Below, piece after piece: positions 51,528 through 59,968 of a stretch of DNA of 64,000 nucleotides (its first letter is position 1; each line of letters opens with the position of its first letter). The notes below the pieces were generated by a model. The model was not told the origin of the DNA. It searched no databases and saw nothing but the letters and a program-made list of their open reading frames with translations. Source of the stretch: CAYSCW01 sp964429795 (GTDB lineage: Bacteria > Acidobacteriota > Aminicenantia > Aminicenantales > Aminicenantaceae). The position numbers were made by a program, and so were the translations under genes. The stretch spans positions 1 to 64,000 of the forward strand of contig CAYSCW010000006.1 of NCBI GenBank assembly GCA_964429795.1. Reading direction: 5' to 3'.

Positions 51528-52520
51528 CTAAAGGCCGATGGCTTGCCTCACCTCTGCCATGGTCTTTTGGGCTTCCTGGCGGGCCTTTCTGTTGCCCTCG
51601 TCCAGAATCTCCCAGACAAGCTGAGGATTTTTTTCGAATTCTTTTCTCTTCTTCCAGAAAGGAGTGAGAAGACGGATGAGACTCTGGATGAGGATCTCTT
51701 TACATTCCAGACAGCCGATACCCGCTGTTCGGCACCCCTGGGCCAGTTCTAAACGCTTCGCCTCTTCGACAAAAGCCTTATGCAGGGTAAAAACAGGGCA
51801 GTCTTCTGGCTCACCAGGATCTGTTCGACGCCTCCGTTTGATGTCTGTCATCATAGTGGATATTTTATTCCGGAGATCTTCTGGGGGATCTTTGAGATAT
51901 ATGGCGTTTCCGTAGGACTTGCTCATCTTGCGGCCGTCTGTTCCGGCTAGCTTGGGCACTTCGGTCAAGAGGGCTTGAGGCTCGGGAAAGACCTCACCAA
52001 ACAGGCGGTTGAACCGACGGGTGATCTCCCGACCCAGCTCGACGTGGTAGGTTTGGTCTTCGCCTACAGGAACAATCTCCGCCTTGTAAATGATGATATC
52101 CGCTGTCTGGAGCACGGGATACCCTAGGAATCCGTATGTGTTTAATTCTTTATCTGGGAGTTCCCTCTGCATTTCTTTGAAGGTGGGTACTCGCTGAAGC
52201 CAGGGAAGGGGGATAATCATGGACAGAAGAAGGTGCAGCTCCGCGTGTTCCTTGATATCAGATTGGATGAAAAGCACGCTTTTTTTTGGATCCAATCCTG
52301 TACTCAACCAATCGGCGGCTACTTCAAAAGTGTAGTCCTTTATAACGTGGGAGTTCTGGTATTCAGAGCTGAGTGCATGCCAGGTTACGATGGTGTAGAA
52401 GCAGCGATATCGATCTTGCAGTTTGATCCAGTTGCGCAGAGCCCCTGCCAGATGACCGAGATGAAGAGGCCCTGTGGGCCTCATCCCACTGAGTACCCTT
52501 TTTTTATTACATTTGACCAT
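51528..52520 (-). CDS. trpS: Tryptophanyl-tRNA synthetase
   Basis: About 330 residues. Class I synthetase with the HIGH-type motif PLHLGHLAG near residue 18 and the KMSKS motif in DGRKMSKSYGN near residue 190; TGLDPKKSVLFIQSD and LQTADIIIYKAEIVPVGEDQ complete the tryptophanyl type. An ATG at 52520 is preferred over the TTG at 52526; neither has a strong ribosome-binding site. It lies 12 bases after the M50 protease. Confidence 0.95.
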   Translation of the reverse strand: MVKCNKKRVLSGMRPTGPLHLGHLAGALRNWIKLQDRYRCFYTIVTWHALSSEYQNSHVIKDYTFEVAADWLSTGLDPKKSVLFIQSDIKEHAELHLLLSMIIPLPWLQRVPTFKEMQRELPDKELNTYGFLGYPVLQTADIIIYKAEIVPVGEDQTYHVELGREITRRFNRLFGEVFPEPQALLTEVPKLAGTDGRKMSKSYGNAIYLKDPPEDLRNKISTMMTDIKRRRRTDPGEPEDCPVFTLHKAFVEEAKRLELAQGCRTAGIGCLECKEILIQSLIRLLTPFWKKRKEFEKNPQLVWEILDEGNRKARQEAQKTMAEVRQAIGL

Positions 52521-52532
52521 GGCCAACCAGGA

Positions 52533-53180
52533 TTAGAATATAAAAATATCAACGATGGACACTATGAGGCCCAGAATTCTTCCGATAATTCCCGTAAATA
52601 TCAATATGATCAGGATGAAAAATCCGTAAGGACGAATCTGTTCGTATTTCTGGGCAGCCTCCTCAGAGAGCAACCCTGTGAGCACCCCGCTGCCGTCCAG
52701 CGGAGGGATGGGAATAAGGTTGAATATAGCCAGAATAATGTTTATCAAGATTGTGTAATAGAGGATAAGAAATAGCCCTGAACCTAGATTGAATAAGCCT
52801 CCTCTCCCTGTGAGCAAATTGGGATTGATTAATTTAAGTATCTGGACGCCCACAAAGGCGATAAAGGCCACAGTCAGGTTGGAAAAAGGACCGGCTGCGG
52901 AAACCAGAAGATTGTCACGCCGAGGATTTCGAAAATTGTAAGGATTCACTGGAACAGGCTTTGCCCAACCAAAGGGGGGGACTCCTGTCAGGACGAGAAT
53001 GAGGGGCAATATTATGGTGCCTATGGGATCGATGTGGGCCAAAGGGTTGAGAGTGACTCTTCCTAAGCTGGAAGCGGTGGGATCTCCCCTCTGGAGAGCC
53101 ATCCAGCCATGGGCAGCTTCATGCACAGTAATAGCGAAGAGCAGGACGAAAAGGCTGATGATGATGGATGGAATACTCAT
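52533..53180 (-). CDS. Small M50 site-2 protease-like membrane protein
   Basis: 215 residues with about five membrane helices. HExxH is present as ITVHEAAHGWMA (near residue 20), followed by HIDPIGTIILPLIL and the third ligand block IPIPPLDGSGVL. This is the compact M50 (YwhC/FtsH-independent, rhomboid-sized) family whose substrates are unknown. First gene of the trpS-scpAB-ggt run. Confidence 0.9.
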   Translation of the reverse strand: MSIPSIIISLFVLLFAITVHEAAHGWMALQRGDPTASSLGRVTLNPLAHIDPIGTIILPLILVLTGVPPFGWAKPVPVNPYNFRNPRRDNLLVSAAGPFSNLTVAFIAFVGVQILKLINPNLLTGRGGLFNLGSGLFLILYYTILINIILAIFNLIPIPPLDGSGVLTGLLSEEAAQKYEQIRPYGFFILIILIFTGIIGRILGLIVSIVDIFIF

Positions 53181-53196
53181 CTTGATCCAGAGCGTA

Positions 53197-53225
53197 TTTA
53201 TAGCATATCGCCGGAAAAGAGTAAA
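53197..53225 (-). promoter_or_regulatory. Promoter before the M50-trpS-scpAB operon
   Basis: Minus-strand TTTACT (53225-53220), 17-base spacer, TATAAA (53202-53197), with a leader of about 10 bases. Confidence 0.45.
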
Positions 53226-53310
53226 CCGGAGACAAAAGGCAAGAAGTAAGTTCTAGGGAAGAAATGTCATTTTTGCCAAAGGTGTTAGACCAGATTAACG
53301 GTGACAAAGG

Positions 53311-54891
53311 CTAGCTGCCCAGGATTTTATCCACTTCCTCCTTATCCACTTCTGTCACATAAGGTATGCCGCTTATGCTCGCTGCGTCTTTAGTCAATGC
53401 GGCGATGTCATCTCTGGAGATGTATTCCAGGGCAAACTTTCTGTTTCCGGCCATGAGCTGGCGCAAGCCCTGGCTCAGTCTTTTGAAATAGCTGTAGAGT
53501 CCCATCGCTCCTGTCGGTATGTCGTTGAATCTTTCCTTGAATCTCTTCTTCAATTCGGGTGCAGTGACGAAAATCTCTTCAGTCGTGTCGCCGAAGCGCT
53601 CCACATACACCGGAATCTGTCCTTCCTTTATTCGTTTGCCGATGGTCTTTCCTACCATGGTGGCAGCCATAGGGCCTCTGGCCATGCCCACGCCTTTGAA
53701 ATAAGGAGCTCCCAGAGCAAGTGCCTTGTAGATCTGATCTTCGAAGGTAATGCCGCCTGCCACAGCCACGTCAGGAATGTGTTCTCCCTTTTCATCGAGT
53801 TTACGCAGATATTGATAGAGCAAGGACCAGATTTCCACACTGGGGATACCCCATTCATTCATCATCCTCCAGGGGCTCATGCCGGTTCCTCCTCCAGCGC
53901 CATCAACTGTGAGCAAGTCGATTTTGGCCTGAGAAGAGAACTTGACAGCCCGGGCCAAATCCACGGGTCTGTAGGCTCCTGTCTTGAGGAAAAGATACTT
54001 GGCTCCCGCTCTCCTCAGTTCCTCCACTCTTTGCATGAAGCTTTCTTCCTCCACCATGCCTAGGCGGGAATGCCTCTCGAACTCCTTGAAACTTCCTCGT
54101 TCAAAGGACTGAATCACGTCAGGATCCTCAGGATCGGGAAGGACGATATAGCCTCTTTTTTTCAGTTCTTGAGCTTTTTTAAGGTTTTTGATCTTGACCT
54201 CTCCTCCGATATCTTTGGCTCCCTGTCCCCATTTCAACTCAACGGCTTCCACTCCCAGTTTATCGATGACATATTCATGGACTTCCAGTCTTGTATCTTC
54301 GACATTGGCCTGGACAACAACCGTCCCGTAGCCATCCTGCTGCCAGTTTTGAAAAAGCCTGATTCGTGTTTCCATGTCAGGAGAACGAACAATCTTACCG
54401 TTTCTGATTTCGGATTCATCATCCATACCGCAGACATTCTCCCCGACAGTCAGGATCGTTCCGGAGAGGGCGGCCCCGATGGCCAATCCTTCCCAATTCT
54501 GTTTGGCTACGTTTGTCGAGCCCATACCTGAGATAATGAAAGGGACCTTGAGTTTGATTCCTTTATCATGCCCTATCTTGGTCTCTATGGTCACTTTAGG
54601 AAAGGTAGCCTTATCAGGATCCGCTTCCACGCCGTAAGCTCCCGCTGCGGTCCCCATGATACTGAAATGGGAAAGGTCCACGGGGTATTCTTTTTCAGAG
54701 GCAGCGGTGATGATTCCAAAGGGCTGGGGATAGAGGACCTCAGGACCGCGGTAGGCTGATTTTCCGATTTCGCACATGCCGATACAGCCATCCACACAAG
54801 TAACACACATCCCGCTGACGGGGCTGATGGAACCTTCGGTTCTATTCTTTGTTAAAGTGGCAGCACTCCTGTTGAGTTTTGTATAAGCCAT
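53311..54891 (-). CDS. FMN-binding glutamate synthase-like protein (GltB core, no glutaminase domain)
   Basis: 526 residues. The core matches the synthase/FMN (alpha/beta barrel) domain of glutamate synthase: PFIISGMGSTNVAKQNWEGLAIGAALSG, VELKWGQGAKDIGG, DLLTVDGAGGGTGMSPWRMMNEWGIPSVE, PDVAVAGGITFEDQIYKALALGA and KGVGMARGPMAA. The N-terminal class II amidotransferase domain of GltB is absent, and no GltD gene is nearby. A four-cysteine cluster CVTCVDGCIGMC (about residues 28-39, C-x2-C-x3-C-x3-C) at the N-terminus suggests an added Fe-S cluster. It is last in an operon with NuoE, NuoF and a HoxU-like protein, which would supply electrons from NADH. AAGGAGG precedes the ATG. Its substrate could be 2-oxoglutarate with ammonia or another compound. 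Confidence 0.85.
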   Translation of the reverse strand: MAYTKLNRSAATLTKNRTEGSISPVSGMCVTCVDGCIGMCEIGKSAYRGPEVLYPQPFGIITAASEKEYPVDLSHFSIMGTAAGAYGVEADPDKATFPKVTIETKIGHDKGIKLKVPFIISGMGSTNVAKQNWEGLAIGAALSGTILTVGENVCGMDDESEIRNGKIVRSPDMETRIRLFQNWQQDGYGTVVVQANVEDTRLEVHEYVIDKLGVEAVELKWGQGAKDIGGEVKIKNLKKAQELKKRGYIVLPDPEDPDVIQSFERGSFKEFERHSRLGMVEEESFMQRVEELRRAGAKYLFLKTGAYRPVDLARAVKFSSQAKIDLLTVDGAGGGTGMSPWRMMNEWGIPSVEIWSLLYQYLRKLDEKGEHIPDVAVAGGITFEDQIYKALALGAPYFKGVGMARGPMAATMVGKTIGKRIKEGQIPVYVERFGDTTEEIFVTAPELKKRFKERFNDIPTGAMGLYSYFKRLSQGLRQLMAGNRKFALEYISRDDIAALTKDAASISGIPYVTEVDKEEVDKILGS

Positions 54892-54950
54892 TATGGTTAC
54901 CTCCTTATTTACTCATTTTTATAGTCAAGAAGTGAGCGTTAGACATCCCT

Positions 54951-55670
54951 TCACTTCTTTTTTCCTAGGGCTTGTGAGGCTTCCTTTATTTCAGGCTCTT
55001 CCCTCACGCATGTTCCGCAGCGGCCTGCATCATACATCCAACATTGAAGTTCATCATAGACATCAAGACATGTCGGGTCCATGGTCAGACAGGCATTACA
55101 CACATCTGTATCTGGTTGAGGCCCTTGGCACCTTAGCTGACAGGCGGGGCAGATGTAGATGCATCCGCCACATAGCCGGCATTCCTCTGAACGCATATCG
55201 AATGGTGTGGAGATCTTTCTCTTATGCCCTCGGTTTTGAAAGCCAATGGCACGACCGTCCATTTGCTCCCTGCACATCCTCACACACAGGCCGCAGAGGA
55301 TGCATTCTTCGTTGCGAATCTTAAACCTGACTTGGGTCACTCCGAATTTGGAAGCCAAATCCTGGATAGTCTTGGAATTGGGAGCCAATGAAAGCATGAG
55401 TTCGATCATCATTTTTCGGGTTTCTATAACTCTTCTAGTGCCTGTTCTTACCACCAGGCCCTCTTCCGCAGGGTAGGTGCAGGAAGAGACAAGCTTGGTG
55501 TTCGGCTCTTCACCGATTTCTACCAAACAAAGGCGGCAACCACCGTAAACACTCAGGCCTTCGTTGTAGCAGAGTGTAGGTATTTCGAGCCCATAGAATT
55601 TGGCTGTCTCCAGGAGAGTCCAGCCTTCCTCAGCTTTGACATCCACATTGTTTAGTTTGAGAGTAATCAT
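54951..55670 (-). CDS. HoxU/NuoG-N-terminal-like iron-sulfur protein
   Basis: 239 residues. N-terminal plant-type [2Fe-2S] domain (IPTLCYNEGLSVYGGCRLCLVEI, then SSCTYPAEEG), followed by two four-cysteine motifs, CILCGLCVRMCRE and CRLCGGCIYICPACQLRC, for [4Fe-4S] clusters. The C-terminal ~60 residues add more cysteines (CNACLTMDPTC, DELQC, GRCGTC). This is the short electron-wire subunit seen in NAD-reducing hydrogenases and HndA-D/HydABC-type complexes, without a molybdopterin or H-cluster domain. It lies between the NuoF-like and glutamate synthase-like genes, linking NADH oxidation to the FMN protein. Confidence 0.85.
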   Translation of the reverse strand: MITLKLNNVDVKAEEGWTLLETAKFYGLEIPTLCYNEGLSVYGGCRLCLVEIGEEPNTKLVSSCTYPAEEGLVVRTGTRRVIETRKMMIELMLSLAPNSKTIQDLASKFGVTQVRFKIRNEECILCGLCVRMCREQMDGRAIGFQNRGHKRKISTPFDMRSEECRLCGGCIYICPACQLRCQGPQPDTDVCNACLTMDPTCLDVYDELQCWMYDAGRCGTCVREEPEIKEASQALGKKK

Positions 55671-55677
55671 GGCTTCC

Positions 55678-57543
55678 TCACTCTATTATGATAGCATCAA
55701 AGTTGCAGGCCTCGAAGCAGGCACCACATTTGATACATTTTTCTTGATTGATGATGTGAACCTTTTTGAGCTCTCCGGTGATGGCTTCCTGGGAGCAGAT
55801 CTTCAGACAGGCCAGGCAGCCAGTGCATTTCTCCTCTAGGATAAGGTACTGGATAAGGTTTTTACACACTCCTGCGGGACACTTCTTGTCTTTGATATGA
55901 GCTTCGTACTCTTCTCTGAAATACCGGACAGTGGAGAGTACCGGGTTGGCAGCGGTCTGGCCTAGACCACACATGGAAGCGTCCTTGACGGCTCGGGCTA
56001 GAGTTACCAGCAGCTCGATATCCCCCTCTTTTCCTAGGCCTTCAGTGATGTCTTTGACGATTTCCCACATGCGTTGGGTTCCCTCGCGACAAGAAAGACA
56101 CTTTCCGCAAGATTCATCCCGGAGAAAATTCAGGAAGTACTTGGCCACATCCACCATGCAAGTATTCTCATCCATGACGATCATTCCACCAGAACCCATT
56201 ATGGAACCGGCCGCGGTCAGGCTTTCATAGTCTATGGGCAGGTTGAGCTTTTCCTTAGGGATGCATCCGCCAGAAGGGCCTCCGGTCTGGACGGCCTTGA
56301 ATTCTTTACCTCCCGGAATTCCTCCGCCAATGTCAAAGATGATCTCTCTCAGGGTGATTCCCATCGGAACTTCCACCAATCCTGTATTGTTGATTTTTCC
56401 AACCAAGGAAAATATTTTTGTCCCTTTACTCCCGTTGGTGCCAATCTGAGAAAACCAATCAGCCCCCTTTTGGAGGATGATGGGGATGTTGGCCCAGGTT
56501 TCCACATTATTGATGTTGGTCGGTTGTTTCCACAGTCCTTTGACAGCAGGGAAAGGGGGTCTTTGACGAGGTTCTCCGACTCTTCCTTCAATTGAGGCAA
56601 TGAGAGCGGTCTCCTCTCCACAAACGAAGGCACCTGCCCCCTTAGCAATATGGATATCCAGGCTAAAATCTGTGCCCAAAATGGATTCGCCGAGAAGGCC
56701 GAGCTCCTTGGCCTGCTCGATAGCCAGGGTGATATGGTGCAGGGCAAGAGGATATTCGTCTCTGATGTAAATATAGCCTTCCTTGGTTCCGATAGCGTAA
56801 GCACCGATAATCATTCCCTCCAGCACACGGTGGGGATTGCCTTCCAGCAGACTGCGGTCCATATAAGCTCCGGGATCTCCCTCATCGGCATTGCAGATGA
56901 CATACTTGGTATCTCCCTTAGCTTTTCGGGCAAATGCCCATTTATTTCCGGTGGGAAAACCCGCTCCACCCCTGCCGCGGAGACCGGATTTCTGAATGGT
57001 TTCAATGATTTCCTCAGGCTTCATCTCTGTCAGGGCTTTGGCCAAAGAACGGTACCCTCCGATAGAAAAGTAATCGCCGATTTCGGTGGGGTCGATGAGA
57101 GCATTGTCTCCTAGAACGATACGTCTTTGTTTCTTGTAGAACTCGATTTCGTCTTCATTGAGAGCCTTGGTTTCAGTGGAAGGATCAGTATACAACAGAC
57201 GCTCGATGATTTTATCGTTGAGAACTGTTTCAGAGATGATTTCTTTGGCATCCTTGGGTTGGACTTTCTGATAGAAAAAGTTGTGGGGTTGCAGGATGAT
57301 ATTGGGTTCTGCCTCACAGAATCCATGGCATCCCGTGACCCGGATACGCACTTGATCTTTGAGATTTTCTTTTTGGATGACTTTTTCTAGAGATTCGATT
57401 ACGCGCATCGAACCCCTTGCACGGCCGCATGTTCCGGCAGAGACTGTTAGGACGGGTGTTTCTTCGGATTTTCTTTTTTGGATATGATGATCAATGGTTT
57501 TATAAAGTTTTTCGATGGACTTAATTTTTTCTGTTTTCTTCAT
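55678..57543 (-). CDS. NuoF/HydB-like NADH-binding flavoprotein
   Basis: 621 residues. N-terminal thioredoxin-like ferredoxin domain (VSAGTCGRARGS and TGCHGFCEAEP): only three cysteines are found where four are usual, the first position being serine. The central NADH/FMN domain has GLRGRGGAGFPTGNKWAFARK (near 190) and ADEGDPGAYMDRSLLEGNPHRVLEG; a [4Fe-4S] N3 cluster site SCGKCLSCREGTQRMWE is near 475. The C-terminal ~60 residues add two [4Fe-4S] motifs (CTGCLACLKICSQEAI and CIKCGACFEACNFDAI). This domain order is that of HydB/HndC-type electron-bifurcating complexes rather than of respiratory Complex I. It overlaps the NuoE gene by about 23 bases. Confidence 0.92.
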   Translation of the reverse strand: MKKTEKIKSIEKLYKTIDHHIQKRKSEETPVLTVSAGTCGRARGSMRVIESLEKVIQKENLKDQVRIRVTGCHGFCEAEPNIILQPHNFFYQKVQPKDAKEIISETVLNDKIIERLLYTDPSTETKALNEDEIEFYKKQRRIVLGDNALIDPTEIGDYFSIGGYRSLAKALTEMKPEEIIETIQKSGLRGRGGAGFPTGNKWAFARKAKGDTKYVICNADEGDPGAYMDRSLLEGNPHRVLEGMIIGAYAIGTKEGYIYIRDEYPLALHHITLAIEQAKELGLLGESILGTDFSLDIHIAKGAGAFVCGEETALIASIEGRVGEPRQRPPFPAVKGLWKQPTNINNVETWANIPIILQKGADWFSQIGTNGSKGTKIFSLVGKINNTGLVEVPMGITLREIIFDIGGGIPGGKEFKAVQTGGPSGGCIPKEKLNLPIDYESLTAAGSIMGSGGMIVMDENTCMVDVAKYFLNFLRDESCGKCLSCREGTQRMWEIVKDITEGLGKEGDIELLVTLARAVKDASMCGLGQTAANPVLSTVRYFREEYEAHIKDKKCPAGVCKNLIQYLILEEKCTGCLACLKICSQEAITGELKKVHIINQEKCIKCGACFEACNFDAIIIE

Positions 57544-58015
57544 TTTTCTTCTCTTTTGCCCTGTACTTCTTTAGGATGGAATCCACTTTTCGGATGGTTG
57601 TTTGGGCATGATAATCGTCGTCCACCACAACCACGGGTCCAATCGCACAGCATCCCAGACAAGCTACTGTTTCCAGGCTAAATTGCTTGTCTAGGGTGGT
57701 TTGGCCCGCTTTGAGGTTCAGTTTCCTCTCGAATTCTTCCAAAATTTTGGGTCCCCCTCTCACATGACATGCTGTTCCCAGGCAGACGGTGACAAGGTGT
57801 TTTCCCCGTGGTTCAAGGCTAAAAGAGCGGTAAAAAGTGGCCACGCTGATGATATCGATGAGGGGAATGCCTAAGATTTCTGAGACAAGCCTCAGACTTT
57901 CGGAAGGGAGATAATTGAATTCCCCCTGAATATCCTGCAAGATAGCTATCAGTGCTCTTTTTTCGCCATTGTATTTATCAATGAAGGACTTAACCTTTTG
58001 GCGTTCGGCATCCAC
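57521..58015 (-). CDS. NuoE/HydC-like [2Fe-2S] subunit
   Basis: 164 residues from a GTG start with GGAGGATAAAC at good spacing. The thioredoxin-like fold carries TVCLGTACHVRGG (C-x4-C) and ETVACLGCCAIGPVV (C-x3-C), complete. The start DAERQKVKSFIDKYNGEKRALIAILQDIQGEFNYLP is the usual N-terminal helical bundle. It is first in the nuoE-nuoF-hoxU-gltB-like operon, with a strong promoter about 230 bases upstream. Confidence 0.95.
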   Translation of the reverse strand: MDAERQKVKSFIDKYNGEKRALIAILQDIQGEFNYLPSESLRLVSEILGIPLIDIISVATFYRSFSLEPRGKHLVTVCLGTACHVRGGPKILEEFERKLNLKAGQTTLDKQFSLETVACLGCCAIGPVVVVDDDYHAQTTIRKVDSILKKYRAKEKKNEENRKN

Positions 58016-58364
58016 CGTTTATCCTCCAATCTTATGTTGTTTTGGATGAGCCATTCAAAGAAATGACACATTCAATCATTTTGGAGGAAATCTTACCGAG
58101 CAATCATGAACTCCCGGAGACGGAGATAGCTTTAAGTGGGGCGGTCTCTCGTTTCATAAGCCTGGGAAAACAAGAGCCTTTCAAGTAGGAGATCTATTAT
58201 TCCTCCAAATTTAAAATAATAAGTAATTAGAATTATAAATATTAACCAAATTTTATAGCAACCCTGTCAATTTTTGTCAAGGAATTTTCTGCCGCCTGTC
58301 AAGGCAAAGTAACTATGACTTATGATGATCCAATACCTGTTGTTATTGATTGGGGGGCCGTAGA
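58016..58364 (-). promoter_or_regulatory. Long leader and promoter of the nuoE operon
   Basis: The promoter is TTGACA (58280-58275), 17-base spacer, TATAAA (58257-58252), on the minus strand. The transcript would begin near 58245, leaving about 230 bases before the nuoE GTG. The leader contains a GGAGGA not followed by a start codon at usable distance, a 17-codon frame MKRETAPLKAISVSGSS (58161-58108) and complementary blocks (GAGAC/GTCTC, CTCC-G-GGAG). I do not recognise a known riboswitch. The rest of the gap to the glnA stop (58365) holds no gene. Confidence 0.5.
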
Positions 58365-59771
58365 TTACAAGAAAGGCAGGTATCTTTCGATTTCATAATC
58401 GCTTACTTGTTTGTCGAACTCCTTGGAAACATTCTTGTTGTATTCTGTGATCTCCCACTTTTTGTTGGCCGTGAATTTGTGGAAGATATGGTCACCCAGA
58501 GTTTCATAGAGCAGGCTGCTTTTCTGCATGATTTTGATCGCTTCTTCAAGATTCCCAGGTAACGTCTTGATAGCATACTTTTTTTGCTTGGAATTACTCA
58601 TGCGATAGATGTTTTCTTCAACGGAGTCTGGCAGTTTGTATCCGTTCTTTATTCCCCTTATCCCGGCAGCAAACATGGTGGCAAAAGTAAGGTAGAGATT
58701 GCAGGCAGGATCAGGGCAGCGAAGCTCTATGCGGGTCGCCAGTTCTTTTCCCGGCTGATACTCAGGAACCCGGATGTAGGCAGACCTGTTTCTCTGGCCC
58801 CAGGCGATGTAAACAGGGGCCTCGTAGCCTTCGATCAGGCGTTTGTAAGAATTAACCCACTGAGAGAGAATGGCTGATATTTCTCGAGCATGGGTCATCA
58901 ATCCGGCCATGTATTGGCGGGCTGTTTTGGATAGGTGATAGCTATCCATCTTGTCAAAGAAGATATTTTTTCCATTCTTCCAAAGGGATTGATGGACATG
59001 CATACCACTTCCGTTCTGCCCGTTTAGAGGTTTAGGCATGAACGTGGCGAACAGATTATACATCCTGGCCACCTTTTTTGTCATATAGCGGAAGATCATA
59101 CAAACATCGGCCATTTCTAGAGCGCTGAGATATTTCAGATCGATCTCATGCTGCCCGTTGGCCACTTCATGGTGATCGTATTCGGATTCGATACCCATTC
59201 TGTTGAGAAAAAGCTGGATTTCCTTACGGATTCCTCCGTGTCGTCCGCTGAAGAAATACCCTCCTTTATCGAGAGGAGTGGCTTCTTTGTCGTTGGAAAA
59301 GATAAAAAACTCCAGTTCTGGCCCAATTTTCATGTCCTCTATTCCCAATTCTCCCCTTCCTTTCTCCAAAATCTTTTTGAGGACATAACGGGTGTCTCCC
59401 TCATAATTCTTTCCTTCGGGAGTGAGAATATTCCCGAACATGATGGCTTCTCTCCAGGTGGTCGTATCGTCGAATCCTGTGTATTCCCAAGGTAAGACTC
59501 TGAATGTATTTGCTTCCGGCTTGATGACCAAATCACTCTCCTCGATGCGGACAAAACCTTCCACTGAGGACCCATCGAATCCTTTTCCCTCCCGGAAAGC
59601 GCTTTCCAACTCTGTGTTGGGAATGGAAAAATCCATATGCCTCCCCAATATATCGGGAAACATGATTCTTATGAAGGCGATCTTGTGAGAAGGATCCAAG
59701 ACTGTAGCCAAGACCTCCTCTTCGTTTTTGTAGCCGAAGCTTTTAAGGGAAGTTTGCGGAGAGGGTTTCAT
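58365..59771 (-). CDS. glnA: Glutamine synthetase, type I
   Basis: 468 residues. GS joins glutamate and ammonia with ATP. Motifs: FDGSSVEGFVRIEESD near 70, GPELEFFIF, NGSGMHVHQSL (catalytic loop), AYIRVPEYQPG and RIELRCPDPACNLYLTFATMFAAG. In the adenylylation-loop area it reads EENIYRMS rather than the KNLYDLP of GSI-beta, so it probably belongs to the alpha-type that is not adenylylated. Promoter elements lie upstream and a GGAAGGAG site before the ATG. It is divergent from an Lrp-family regulator and downstream lies the FMN glutamate synthase-like operon. Confidence 0.96.
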   Translation of the reverse strand: MKPSPQTSLKSFGYKNEEEVLATVLDPSHKIAFIRIMFPDILGRHMDFSIPNTELESAFREGKGFDGSSVEGFVRIEESDLVIKPEANTFRVLPWEYTGFDDTTTWREAIMFGNILTPEGKNYEGDTRYVLKKILEKGRGELGIEDMKIGPELEFFIFSNDKEATPLDKGGYFFSGRHGGIRKEIQLFLNRMGIESEYDHHEVANGQHEIDLKYLSALEMADVCMIFRYMTKKVARMYNLFATFMPKPLNGQNGSGMHVHQSLWKNGKNIFFDKMDSYHLSKTARQYMAGLMTHAREISAILSQWVNSYKRLIEGYEAPVYIAWGQRNRSAYIRVPEYQPGKELATRIELRCPDPACNLYLTFATMFAAGIRGIKNGYKLPDSVEENIYRMSNSKQKKYAIKTLPGNLEEAIKIMQKSSLLYETLGDHIFHKFTANKKWEITEYNKNVSKEFDKQVSDYEIERYLPFL

Positions 59772-59866
59772 TGTTTCTCCTTCCTTGATTGAATTTGACC
59801 TTGAGGCTCGAATATCATATTATTCAGACAAGACGAAATTTTAAGTAAAAATTTAAATAGTATTGA

Positions 59867-59895
59867 ATTTTATTCATTTTCAATATATATGTCAA
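59867..59895 (-). promoter_or_regulatory. glnA promoter
   Basis: Minus-strand TTGACA (59895-59890), exactly 17 bases, TAAAAT (59872-59867). An inverted repeat ATTGAA/TTCAAT (59862-59867 and 59879-59884) overlaps the -10 region. Confidence 0.7.
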
Positions 59896-59905
59896 GTAAT
59901 AAAAG

Positions 59906-59924
59906 AACAAATGTCAAATTTGTT
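59906..59924. promoter_or_regulatory. Candidate Lrp-type operator between glnA and the regulator
   Basis: A perfect 7-base inverted repeat AACAAAT/ATTTGTT with a GTCAA centre. A/T-rich palindromes of this size are typical of Lrp/AsnC sites. It lies just upstream of the glnA -35 box and 45 bases before the regulator's start codon, so it could serve both genes. Confidence 0.4.
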
Positions 59925-59968
59925 ATATTTATTTCTTGAAATGAAGACAATTGTAAGGAGGCCTTTCT

